From an uncultured Ruminococcus sp. (lineage in GTDB: Bacteria; Bacillota; Clostridia; Oscillospirales; Acutalibacteraceae): a stretch of DNA of 7,222 bases. Position numbers and translations under genes: made by a program. Below the pieces are notes generated by a model. The model was given only the letters and a program-made list of their open reading frames with translations, ran no database searches and was not told the DNA's origin. The first letter of the stretch is position 1. The number at the start of each line of letters is the position of its first letter. This document shows, piece by piece, positions 1 through 6,039 of this stretch. The stretch lies in the NCBI GenBank assembly GCA_902773165.1, contig CACYDO010000038.1:1-7222 (forward strand). Direction: 5' to 3'.

Positions 1-48
1 AGGGGATGCAAGACCTATCTTTACAGAGTTGAAAGCATTAAATGCCAT
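1..48 (-). CDS. rpoC: RNA polymerase beta' subunit, N-terminal 16 codons only (partial)
   Basis: The minus strand from position 48 opens with ATG and reads MAFNAFNSVKIGLASP, which runs off the window edge. This is the characteristic start of Firmicutes RpoC (family pattern: short N-terminus, then xxVKIGLASPexI). A strong Shine-Dalgarno, GGGAGG at 64-59, sits 10 nt upstream of the ATG and touches the rpoB stop codon (TAAAGGGAGG), so translation is probably coupled to rpoB. The two genes are 17 nt apart and surely co-transcribed. RpoC carries the active-site NADFDGD Mg2+ motif, but that part lies outside the window. The identification rests on only 16 residues, yet the match and the rpoB-rpoC order make it very secure. 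Confidence 0.95.
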   Translation of the reverse strand, partial: MAFNAFNSVKIGLASP

Positions 49-65
49 AGTTCTTTATCCTCCCT

Positions 66-3000
66 TTATTCGTAATCATCGCCGAAGCCATCGTCATCGG
101 CGTAGTTGTCGGAATAATTATCGTCAAAATCGTCATCATCGAAATCGTCGTCGAATTCATCGTCATAGCGCATTTCGCTGTAGAATTTATCTTCACCGTA
201 ATCCTCACCGAGAAGATCGGCGTCACCGAATATGCTCTGATTCTCGGGATTGTCATCAGGTGAGAAGCCGTCGCGCATATCCTTTGCTGTCGCAACGCTT
301 GCGCCCGGATAAGCGCCGTTTTCTACTGCCTTCGGATTAGTTTCTTCGTCGAGATCCTGCTTAAGATCGATCTCTTCGCCGTTCTCGTCGATAACTCTTA
401 CGTCGAGTGCAAGCGACTGAAGCTCCTTGATAAGCACCTTGAACGACTCGGGGATACCCGGCTTCGGGATATTCTCGCCCTTAACGATAGATTCGTAGGT
501 CTTGACTCTTCCGACAACGTCGTCCGACTTAACCGTAAGGATCTCCTGCAATGTATAAGCTGCGCCGTATGCCTCCAGCGCCCAGACCTCCATCTCTCCG
601 AAACGCTGACCGCCGAACTGAGCCTTGCCGCCGAGGGGCTGCTGAGTAACGAGAGAGTAAGGACCTGTGGAGCGCGCATGGATCTTATCATCTACCAGGT
701 GATGGAGCTTTAAGTAATACATATATCCGACGGTTACGGGGTTATCAAAATACTCGCCCGTTCTGCCGTCTCTTACCTTAGTTTTACACTCCATGGAAAT
801 GCCGTCACGTTCGAAGCACTCGGTAAAGTCGATAAACTTAGGCGACGCCGGGGGCGGAAGCTCTTTGTTCTTCGCCTTGACAGCGAGCTCTTTATAAATA
901 TCAAAGATATCCTGCTCGTGAGCGCCGTCAAAGACAGACGTCATTATCTTCCAGCCAAGCGCCTTTGCGGCGTAGCCCAGATGGACTTCAAGAACCTGCC
1001 CGATGTTCATACGTGAAGGTACGCCCAAGGGGTTTAGCACGATATCGAGCGGAGTACCGTCCGGGAGGAACGGCATATCCTCCTGAGGAAGAATACGCGA
1101 AACGACACCCTTGTTTCCGTGACGGCCTGCCATCTTGTCGCCTACGCTGATCTTTCTCTTCTGAGCAAGATAGCAGCGAACGACCTTGTTAACGCCGGGC
1201 TGGAGCTCGTCACTGTTTTCTCTTGTAAACACCTTTACGTCTACAACAGTACCGCTTTCTCCGTGAGGAACCTTAAGCGACGTATCGCGAACCTCTCTTG
1301 CCTTCTCACCGAAAATAGCGCGGAGAAGTCTTTCCTCTGCGGTAAGCTCTGTTTCGCCCTTAGGAGTAACCTTGCCGACGAGGATATCTCCCGTCTTGAC
1401 CTCAGCACCGATCCTGATAATACCGTCCTCATTGAGGTTTTTCAGCATATCGTCGCCGACATTGGGGATCTCTCGTGTGATCTCCTCGGGTCCGAGCTTT
1501 GTTTCTCTTGCCTCTGTTTCGTATTCTTCTATATGGATAGAGGTGTAGTAATCCTCTCTTACCATCTTCTCGTTAAGCAGAACGGCGTCCTCGTAGTTGT
1601 AGCCTTCCCAGGTCATAAATCCGATAAGCGCGTTCTTTCCGAGGGAGATCTCGCCGTGATCGGTAGCAGGACCGTCTGCAAGCACATCGCCCTTCTTTAC
1701 TCTCTGACCGACCTCTACGATCGGGATCTGATTGATACAAGTACCCTGGTTGGAGCGCAGGAACTTAGTTACCTCGTACTCAACAACTCTGCCTGTATCG
1801 TCAAGAACAGCGCTGTCGCCCTTGGAATCGTATCTTACTGTAATGAGATCGGCGCTTACCTGAGTTACAACGCCGTCGTCCTCGGCAAGAATGCAGATAC
1901 CCGAGTCTACGCCGGCTTTATATTCGATACCTGTTCCGACGATAGGCGCTTCCGTTACGAGAAGCGGCACAGCCTGTCTCTGCATGTTAGAGCCCATGAG
2001 AGCACGGTTTGCGTCATCGTTTTCAAGGAACGGGATCATCGCCGTAGCAACAGAAACTACCATTCTCGGCGAAACGTCCATGTAATCAAAGCGTGAAGCT
2101 TCAAGCTCTACGAATTCATCTCTGTAACGTCCGTGAACCTTCTTTCTTACGAAACGGTGGTTCTCGTCAAGAGGCTCGTTCGCCTGAGCAACGATAAATT
2201 CGTCCTCCATATCGGCTGTCATGTAAACTACCTCGTCAGTAACGACGCCTGTTTCCTTGTCGATCTTACGGAAAGGAGCTTCAACAAAGCCGTAGGAGTT
2301 GATTCTTGCAAATGTAGCCAGATAGGAGATCAGACCGATGTTAGGACCTTCAGGAGTCTCGATCGGGCACATTCTTCCGTAGTGGCTGTAGTGTACGTCG
2401 CGCACCTCGAATCCTGCACGATCTCTTGAAAGACCGCCGGGACCGAGCGCGGAAAGACGTCTTTTATGAGTAAGCTCTGCGAGCGGATTGTTCTGATCCA
2501 TGAACTGTGACAGCGGAGAAGAACCGAAGAACTCTTTGATAGCCGCTGTAACGGGACGGATATTGATAAGAGATGTCGGAGTAATTCCTGCAAGATCCTG
2601 AGCCTGGAGCGTCATTCTCTCGCGGACAACTCTTTCAAGTCTTGAAAGACCTATTCTCACCTGGTTCTGCAAAAGCTCGCCCACGCAGCGAATACGTCTG
2701 TTGCCGAGGTGGTCGATATCGTCTGTTGTACCGATACCCTCTGCCAGGTTATTCATGTAGTTGACCGAAGCAAATATGTCGTCGATGGTGATCGTATTGG
2801 GAACGAGGTCAGCGCGTCTTTGAGCGCACTTTTTGATAAGATCCTCGCCCTCAAGACCCTCGTCAAGGATCTCGCAGAGAACGCTGAAACGAACCTTCTC
2901 GTCGATCTCGCATTTTTCCTTTATATCAAAATCGACATACTTGGTCATATCGACCATACCGTTGGAGATGACCTTGACAACTCTGTCGCCTTCGAGCTTG

Positions 3001-3989
3001 ACAAAGACTTCCTTAACGCCGGCATTCTCGATCTCAAGAGCCTTATCTCTGCTGATAACGTCGCCGTCCATCGCGAGGATCTCGCCCGTTCTGGGGTCTA
3101 CAACAGGCTCTGCAAGAACCTGTCCGGTAATTCTTCTGGAGATACAGAGCTTTTTGTTGTATTTATATCTTCCGACTCTCGACATATCATAACGTCTGGG
3201 GTCGAAGAAAAGGTTATCTATATGCTGCTGAGCGCTTTCTATCGTCGGCGGCTCGGAAGGACGAAGCTTTTTATAGACCTCAAGAAGACCGTCCTCCTGA
3301 CTTGTACAGCCGTCCTTGGCGATCGTTGCACGCATTCTTGCGTCGTCGCCGAAATACGCTATGATCTCCTCCTCCGTACCGAGGCCGAGAGCACGCAGAA
3401 ACGCCGTTACGGGAATCTTTCTGTTCTTGTCGATCCTTACATAGAAAACGTCGTTTACGTCGCTTTCGTATTCGAGCCATGCACCTCTGTTCGGAATAAC
3501 CGTTGAAGAAAAGAGCTGCTTACCGGTCTTGTCGTGATCCATCTTGTAGTACACGCCGGGGCTTCTTACAAGCTGAGATACGATAACACGCTCTGCGCCG
3601 TTGATAACGAACGTACCGCTTTCCGTCATAAGGGGAAAATCGCCCATATAGATCTCGCCCGGCATGATCTCACCTGTTTCAGTATTTATCAGGCGAGCCT
3701 GCACCTTGAGCGGCGCTGCATACGTTGCGTCTCTTTCCTTACACTCGATGACCGAATGCTTCGGGTGATCGATATCGAGGAAATAGTCGGTAAAATCGAG
3801 CACATACTTACCCGAATGGTCAGAGATACCGGAAATATCTCTGAAGACCTCCTTCAGACCGTCCTTTAAGAACCACTCGTAAGATTTCTTCTGGATCTCG
3901 ATAAGATTAGGCATCCCGATGACTTCATCGATCTTTCCGAAGCTCATACGGGTCGTACTTCCCAGTTTTACAGGCTTTACTTTCACCAT
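66..3989 (-). CDS. rpoB: DNA-directed RNA polymerase subunit beta
   Basis: This encodes the beta subunit of RNA polymerase, 1307 aa, one half of the catalytic cleft with beta'. The N-terminus has family sequence TRMSFGKIDEVIGMPNLIEIQ. The rifampicin pocket starts near residue 493 (LSQFMDQNNPLAELTHKRR), followed by the ETPEGPNIGLI stretch. HGNKG is at about 957-961, GVPSRMNIGQ at 989-998, and the beta'-contacting PLGGKAQFGGQRFGEMEVW segment at 1118-1136. The conserved body ends near residue 1199. Beyond it is a non-conserved tail of about 108 residues that ends in a D/E-rich segment with regularly spaced F/Y (1275-1307). The body is intact, with no frameshift. The ATG at 3989 is chosen because it gives the family N-terminus and has AGGAG upstream; a TTG at 4073 in the same frame would add an unconserved hydrophobic stretch without a ribosome site. 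The gene is followed after 17 nt by rpoC. No rplJ/rplL lies upstream within the window; a divergent ktrB does. Confidence 0.98.
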   Translation of the reverse strand: MVKVKPVKLGSTTRMSFGKIDEVIGMPNLIEIQKKSYEWFLKDGLKEVFRDISGISDHSGKYVLDFTDYFLDIDHPKHSVIECKERDATYAAPLKVQARLINTETGEIMPGEIYMGDFPLMTESGTFVINGAERVIVSQLVRSPGVYYKMDHDKTGKQLFSSTVIPNRGAWLEYESDVNDVFYVRIDKNRKIPVTAFLRALGLGTEEEIIAYFGDDARMRATIAKDGCTSQEDGLLEVYKKLRPSEPPTIESAQQHIDNLFFDPRRYDMSRVGRYKYNKKLCISRRITGQVLAEPVVDPRTGEILAMDGDVISRDKALEIENAGVKEVFVKLEGDRVVKVISNGMVDMTKYVDFDIKEKCEIDEKVRFSVLCEILDEGLEGEDLIKKCAQRRADLVPNTITIDDIFASVNYMNNLAEGIGTTDDIDHLGNRRIRCVGELLQNQVRIGLSRLERVVRERMTLQAQDLAGITPTSLINIRPVTAAIKEFFGSSPLSQFMDQNNPLAELTHKRRLSALGPGGLSRDRAGFEVRDVHYSHYGRMCPIETPEGPNIGLISYLATFARINSYGFVEAPFRKIDKETGVVTDEVVYMTADMEDEFIVAQANEPLDENHRFVRKKVHGRYRDEFVELEASRFDYMDVSPRMVVSVATAMIPFLENDDANRALMGSNMQRQAVPLLVTEAPIVGTGIEYKAGVDSGICILAEDDGVVTQVSADLITVRYDSKGDSAVLDDTGRVVEYEVTKFLRSNQGTCINQIPIVEVGQRVKKGDVLADGPATDHGEISLGKNALIGFMTWEGYNYEDAVLLNEKMVREDYYTSIHIEEYETEARETKLGPEEITREIPNVGDDMLKNLNEDGIIRIGAEVKTGDILVGKVTPKGETELTAEERLLRAIFGEKAREVRDTSLKVPHGESGTVVDVKVFTRENSDELQPGVNKVVRCYLAQKRKISVGDKMAGRHGNKGVVSRILPQEDMPFLPDGTPLDIVLNPLGVPSRMNIGQVLEVHLGYAAKALGWKIMTSVFDGAHEQDIFDIYKELAVKAKNKELPPPASPKFIDFTECFERDGISMECKTKVRDGRTGEYFDNPVTVGYMYYLKLHHLVDDKIHARSTGPYSLVTQQPLGGKAQFGGQRFGEMEVWALEAYGAAYTLQEILTVKSDDVVGRVKTYESIVKGENIPKPGIPESFKVLIKELQSLALDVRVIDENGEEIDLKQDLDEETNPKAVENGAYPGASVATAKDMRDGFSPDDNPENQSIFGDADLLGEDYGEDKFYSEMRYDDEFDDDFDDDDFDDNYSDNYADDDGFGDDYE

Positions 3990-4002
3990 AGGCTTACTGT
4001 CA

Positions 4003-4007
4003 CTCCT
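4003..4007 (-). promoter_or_regulatory. rpoB ribosome binding site
   Basis: AGGAG on the minus strand, 13 nt before the ATG at 3989. The spacing is longer than the usual 6-9 nt but no better site exists, and it decides against the upstream in-frame TTG, because the site lies inside that longer reading frame. A GTG codon immediately after the ATG is an even more distant alternative start. Confidence 0.7.
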
Positions 4008-4117
4008 ATTCGTTTGAATTAATAGCACGATAAAAGCCGATAACGTAAATGCAAGAGAAACAGGCTTAAACAAAAATCAGAGTTATTTCCAAACTTTTGT
4101 TAAGATTTTTATAGTTT

Positions 4118-4135
4118 TTAGTGCATTTGCACTAA
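4118..4135. repeat. Perfect inverted repeat in the rpoB leader, with a T-run on the plus strand
   Basis: TTAGTGCATTTGCACTAA is a 7-bp perfect stem (TTAGTGC/GCACTAA) with a 4-nt loop. It falls about 50-70 nt into the predicted rpoB transcript. On the plus strand it is followed at once by six T (4136-4141), which is the shape of a small intrinsic terminator. That would act on antisense transcription heading into rpoB, not on rpoB itself. On the minus strand the same element is preceded by an A-run and followed by A-rich RNA, so there it would be only a leader hairpin or a DNA operator. No regulator family is recognised from the sequence. Confidence 0.5.
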
Positions 4136-4192
4136 TTTTTTCTCTAAAAAAACGTCAATAGTCCTAAATCGGCTATTATGATACAATAACCT

Positions 4193-4221
4193 ATTATAAT
4201 CGTTTTTGCAACCTTTGTCAA
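4193..4221 (-). promoter_or_regulatory. Sigma-A promoter of rpoBC
   Basis: On the minus strand, -35 TTGACA (4221-4216) and -10 TATAAT (4198-4193) are separated by exactly 17 nt. Both hexamers match the housekeeping consensus fully. The predicted start is about 4186-4187, giving a leader of roughly 198 nt before the rpoB ATG. Such a strong promoter suits a core polymerase operon and shows that rpoBC can be transcribed without readthrough from ribosomal protein genes. Confidence 0.88.
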
Positions 4222-4265
4222 GAGGTAATTTAAAAATTTTTCAGCTTGACAAGCAAATTTTTCAA
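4222..4265 (-). promoter_or_regulatory. A/T-rich upstream element of the rpoBC promoter, with a direct repeat
   Basis: Directly upstream of the -35 box, the minus strand carries A and T tracts (GAAAAATTTTTAAATT, then ACCTC) at about -38 to -57. This resembles the UP elements that bind alpha-subunit C-terminal domains. The decamer TGAAAAATTT occurs twice (4264-4255 and 4243-4234), 21 bp apart, i.e. on the same helix face. Between the copies lies the small inverted repeat GCTTGACAAGC (4244-4254). UP-element function is inferred from composition and position. Confidence 0.5.
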
Positions 4266-4500
4266 GAAAACTCTGATTCTATCTCAGGTCTGAGGGATTA
4301 CAAAACAAAATATTTTGTTGAAACGCTCGGCTCGGTGTACTGTTTTAATAATGATATCACTATATGCAATGGTTTCTGACAGACGAGATATACAAATTTA
4401 TAAATAAACGTATACATATTGCTTTTATTTAACTCAAATCACAATATACCTGCCGACAAATGTTTCATACGCAGTATAAAAATTTAGCCTATGTAACAAA
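4266..4500. other. Central part of the divergent intergenic region, no gene seen
   Basis: This AT-rich stretch between the two divergent promoters contains no reading frame with a ribosome site on either strand. It has one notable element, a 16-bp palindrome at 4304-4319, and a duplicated CTCGG (in CGCTCGGCTCGG, about 4324-4335). I see no tRNA, terminator or remnant of rplJ/rplL here. Confidence 0.6.
4304..4319. repeat. 16-bp perfect AT-rich palindrome
   Basis: AACAAAATATTTTGTT is a perfect dyad with no spacer. It lies about 118 bp upstream of the predicted rpoB start and about 215 bp upstream of the predicted ktrB start. It could be a dimeric-regulator site or chance in AT-rich DNA. It does not match the Rex, CcpA, CodY or LexA consensus as I know them. 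Confidence 0.4.
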
Positions 4501-4529
4501 TTGATTTTTAGAATAGTGTATGTTATAAT
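4501..4529 (+). promoter_or_regulatory. Sigma-A promoter of ktrBA
   Basis: TTGATT (4501-4506) and TATAAT (4524-4529) are spaced by 17 nt, with a TG at 4521-4522 that makes an extended -10 (TGTTATAAT). The expected start is near 4536, giving a leader of about 107 nt before the ktrB GTG. No competing promoter of similar quality is seen on this strand. Confidence 0.82.
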
Positions 4530-4548
4530 TAGAATCGCAAGTTATAAA

Positions 4549-4612
4549 AGCCGGGCGGACGTCCGCAGACTGCATATTATACGTGGGCAGCATCAAAATC
4601 TGCCGCCGGGGT
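4549..4612 (+). promoter_or_regulatory. Structured 5' leader of ktrBA, candidate riboswitch or cis-regulatory RNA
   Basis: A GC-rich island inside an AT-rich leader can fold compactly. CCGG at 4551-4554 pairs with CCGG at 4606-4609 (closing stem). GCGG-ACGT-CCGC at 4555-4566 forms a 4-bp hairpin and is part of a 12-nt perfect palindrome. GGCAG at 4586-4590 pairs with CTGCC at 4600-4604 around the 9-nt loop CATCAAAAT. Together they make a three-way-junction-like shape. An alternative 7-bp pairing with one bulged G (CCGgGCGG with CCGCCGG) would exclude the first hairpin. The element ends about 19 nt before the AAGGAGG ribosome site, with no terminator hairpin between. It lacks the conserved segments of the ydaO c-di-AMP riboswitch. 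A Na+-responsive (DUF1646) or other ion riboswitch is possible, but I cannot confirm this by eye. Confidence 0.45.
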
Positions 4613-4643
4613 AGAGAAATGTATTTTTAAAAGGAGGTATTCC

Positions 4644-6026
4644 GTGTTCAAATTGAAAAAATTGTTCAAAAAAGCAGACAATGACAAAATACGAAAGAAA
4701 CGCACACTCAGCCAAAGCACAAGAAACTTCAGAATAATTATCATAAGCTTCCTGCTGCTTATCCTTGTTGGTGCAATTTTACTTATGCTACCGATCTCAT
4801 CGCAGGAACGCACCGTAACAAAATTTTCTGACGCTTTGTTTACCTCTGTATCGGCTACGTGCGTTACAGGTCTTGTCGTAAAGGATACGGCAACATATTG
4901 GTCTGTTTTTGGTAAAGCCGTAATTATTACGCTGATACAGATCGGTGGTATGGGCGTTATAACAATAGGACTTGCCATTATAACAATATCAGGGAAAAGA
5001 ATAGGCATGTCGCAGCGAAGCGCAATGCAGGAATCCATTTCCGCGCCGCAGATCGGCGGTATTATCAAGCTGACGTCGTTTATTCTAAGAACATCTGCCA
5101 TTATCGAGCTGACCGGTGCACTGCTGCTTATGCCCGTATTTATCCGTGATCTTGGAGTTCTAAAAGGTATCCTGTATTCCTTCTTCCACTCAATCTCAGC
5201 ATTCTGCAACGCAGGCTTTGACATGATGGGGTTTGTTGAAAAATTTTCTTCTCTGTGTTCATACAGCGACAACGTTTATTTCAACACTGTGATAATGCTG
5301 CTTATTATCGTCGGCGGCATTGGATTTTTAACGTGGCATGATATTGGCACTCACAAATTCCAATTCAGAAAATATTCTCTGCAAAGTAAGGTTGCATTAA
5401 CAACTTCTGCAATCCTCATCATTTTACCGGCGATTTTCCTGTTCTGCCTTGAATATACTGACATGCCTTTAAATAACAGGATTCTGTATTCAGTCTTCCA
5501 ATCCGTCACCACAAGAACAGCAGGCTTCAACACTACTGATCTTTCTCAAATGGGCGAATCGGGTACATTAATTATGATACTCCTGATGTTGGTAGGAGGT
5601 TCGCCGGGATCAACAGCAGGCGGAATGAAAACTACCACGTTTGCAGTTATATTTCTCGCGGCTATAACGGTATTTTCGAGAAAAAAGGACGTTGAGTGCT
5701 TTAAAAGAAGAATTCCCGATGAAGCCGTTAGAAATGCCGGCGCAATCTTGTTTATGTATATGTTCCTGTTCTTTTCGGGAGGAATTTTTATCAGCATATA
5801 CGAGCAGCTGCCGCTTCTCACCTGCCTTTTTGAAACAGGCTCGGCAGTCGGAACAGTCGGACTTACTCTCGGAATAACGAGTACACTTTCACTTCCATCA
5901 AAAATAGTTCTTATGCTGCTTATGTTCTTCGGAAGAGTCGGCGGACTTACCCTGATCTATGCAGCACTTCCCTCAAATGAGAGTCAGACTTCAAGAATGC
6001 CTCTCGAAAAGATCACAATAGGTTAA
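4644..6026 (+). CDS. ktrB: Potassium uptake protein KtrB (TrkH/KtrB family pore subunit)
   Basis: This is the membrane pore of a Ktr K+ uptake system, 460 aa, close to the usual length of about 450. It starts at GTG with AAGGAGG (4631-4637) six nt upstream. A basic cytoplasmic N-terminus (residues 1-30) precedes eight membrane helices arranged as four M1-P-M2 repeats. The four filter loops are visible: ATCVTGL (71-77), CNAGF (188-192), RTAGF (291-295) and GTVGL (403-407), each with the conserved filter glycine. The flexible gating loop in the third repeat is the Gly/Ser/Thr-rich VGGSPGSTAGGMKTTT (317-332). The conserved Arg of the last repeat is R431 (FFGRVGG). The protein is intact. It is followed after 13 nt by ktrA, whose ribosome site overlaps the ktrB stop, so the two are an operon. 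KtrB members are commonly Na+-coupled; coupling cannot be read from the sequence. A TrkH name is the alternative, but size and the adjacent short RCK protein favour Ktr. Confidence 0.95.
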   Translation: MFKLKKLFKKADNDKIRKKRTLSQSTRNFRIIIISFLLLILVGAILLMLPISSQERTVTKFSDALFTSVSATCVTGLVVKDTATYWSVFGKAVIITLIQIGGMGVITIGLAIITISGKRIGMSQRSAMQESISAPQIGGIIKLTSFILRTSAIIELTGALLLMPVFIRDLGVLKGILYSFFHSISAFCNAGFDMMGFVEKFSSLCSYSDNVYFNTVIMLLIIVGGIGFLTWHDIGTHKFQFRKYSLQSKVALTTSAILIILPAIFLFCLEYTDMPLNNRILYSVFQSVTTRTAGFNTTDLSQMGESGTLIMILLMLVGGSPGSTAGGMKTTTFAVIFLAAITVFSRKKDVECFKRRIPDEAVRNAGAILFMYMFLFFSGGIFISIYEQLPLLTCLFETGSAVGTVGLTLGITSTLSLPSKIVLMLLMFFGRVGGLTLIYAALPSNESQTSRMPLEKITIG

Positions 6027-6039
6027 GGAGATTTTATTT

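Noticed and set aside
1119..2096. 325-codon open frame on the plus strand opposite rpoB
   Set aside because: It is antisense to conserved RpoB sequence and has no family resemblance or ribosome site; the same applies to 2709-3506 and the shorter plus-strand frames there.
3990..4073. In-frame N-terminal extension of RpoB from a TTG at 4073 (28 extra residues)
   Set aside because: The start would have no ribosome site, the added residues are hydrophobic and unlike any RpoB N-terminus, and the AGGAG before the ATG at 3989 fits the family start.
4246..4251. TTGACA on the plus strand as a second ktrB promoter
   Set aside because: No -10-like hexamer lies at suitable spacing (4268-4275 reads AAACTCTG), and it is part of the small inverted repeat GCTTGACAAGC.
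4283..4294. CTCAG-GT-CTGAG inverted repeat as a hairpin
   Set aside because: The loop would be only 2 nt, the stem is 5 bp, and no U-tract follows on either strand.
4352..4408. 18-codon ATG reading frame in the intergenic region
   Set aside because: No ribosome site, short, and of no recognisable character in AT-rich DNA.
4576..4581. TATAAT on the minus strand as an additional rpoB promoter
   Set aside because: No -35-like sequence at 16-18 nt (GGCAGA instead), and it lies in the joining strand of the ktrB leader structure.
4530..4643. ydaO/yuaA c-di-AMP riboswitch upstream of ktrB
   Set aside because: The conserved GAGCGGGGGACCCA-like block and the CCGAATCCGTCAGCTAACC-like block are missing, and the leader is shorter than that class usually needs.
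4577..5272. 231-codon open frame on the minus strand opposite ktrB
   Set aside because: It lies antisense to the clearly conserved ktrB, has no recognisable domain, and runs through the ktrB promoter leader; a shadow frame.
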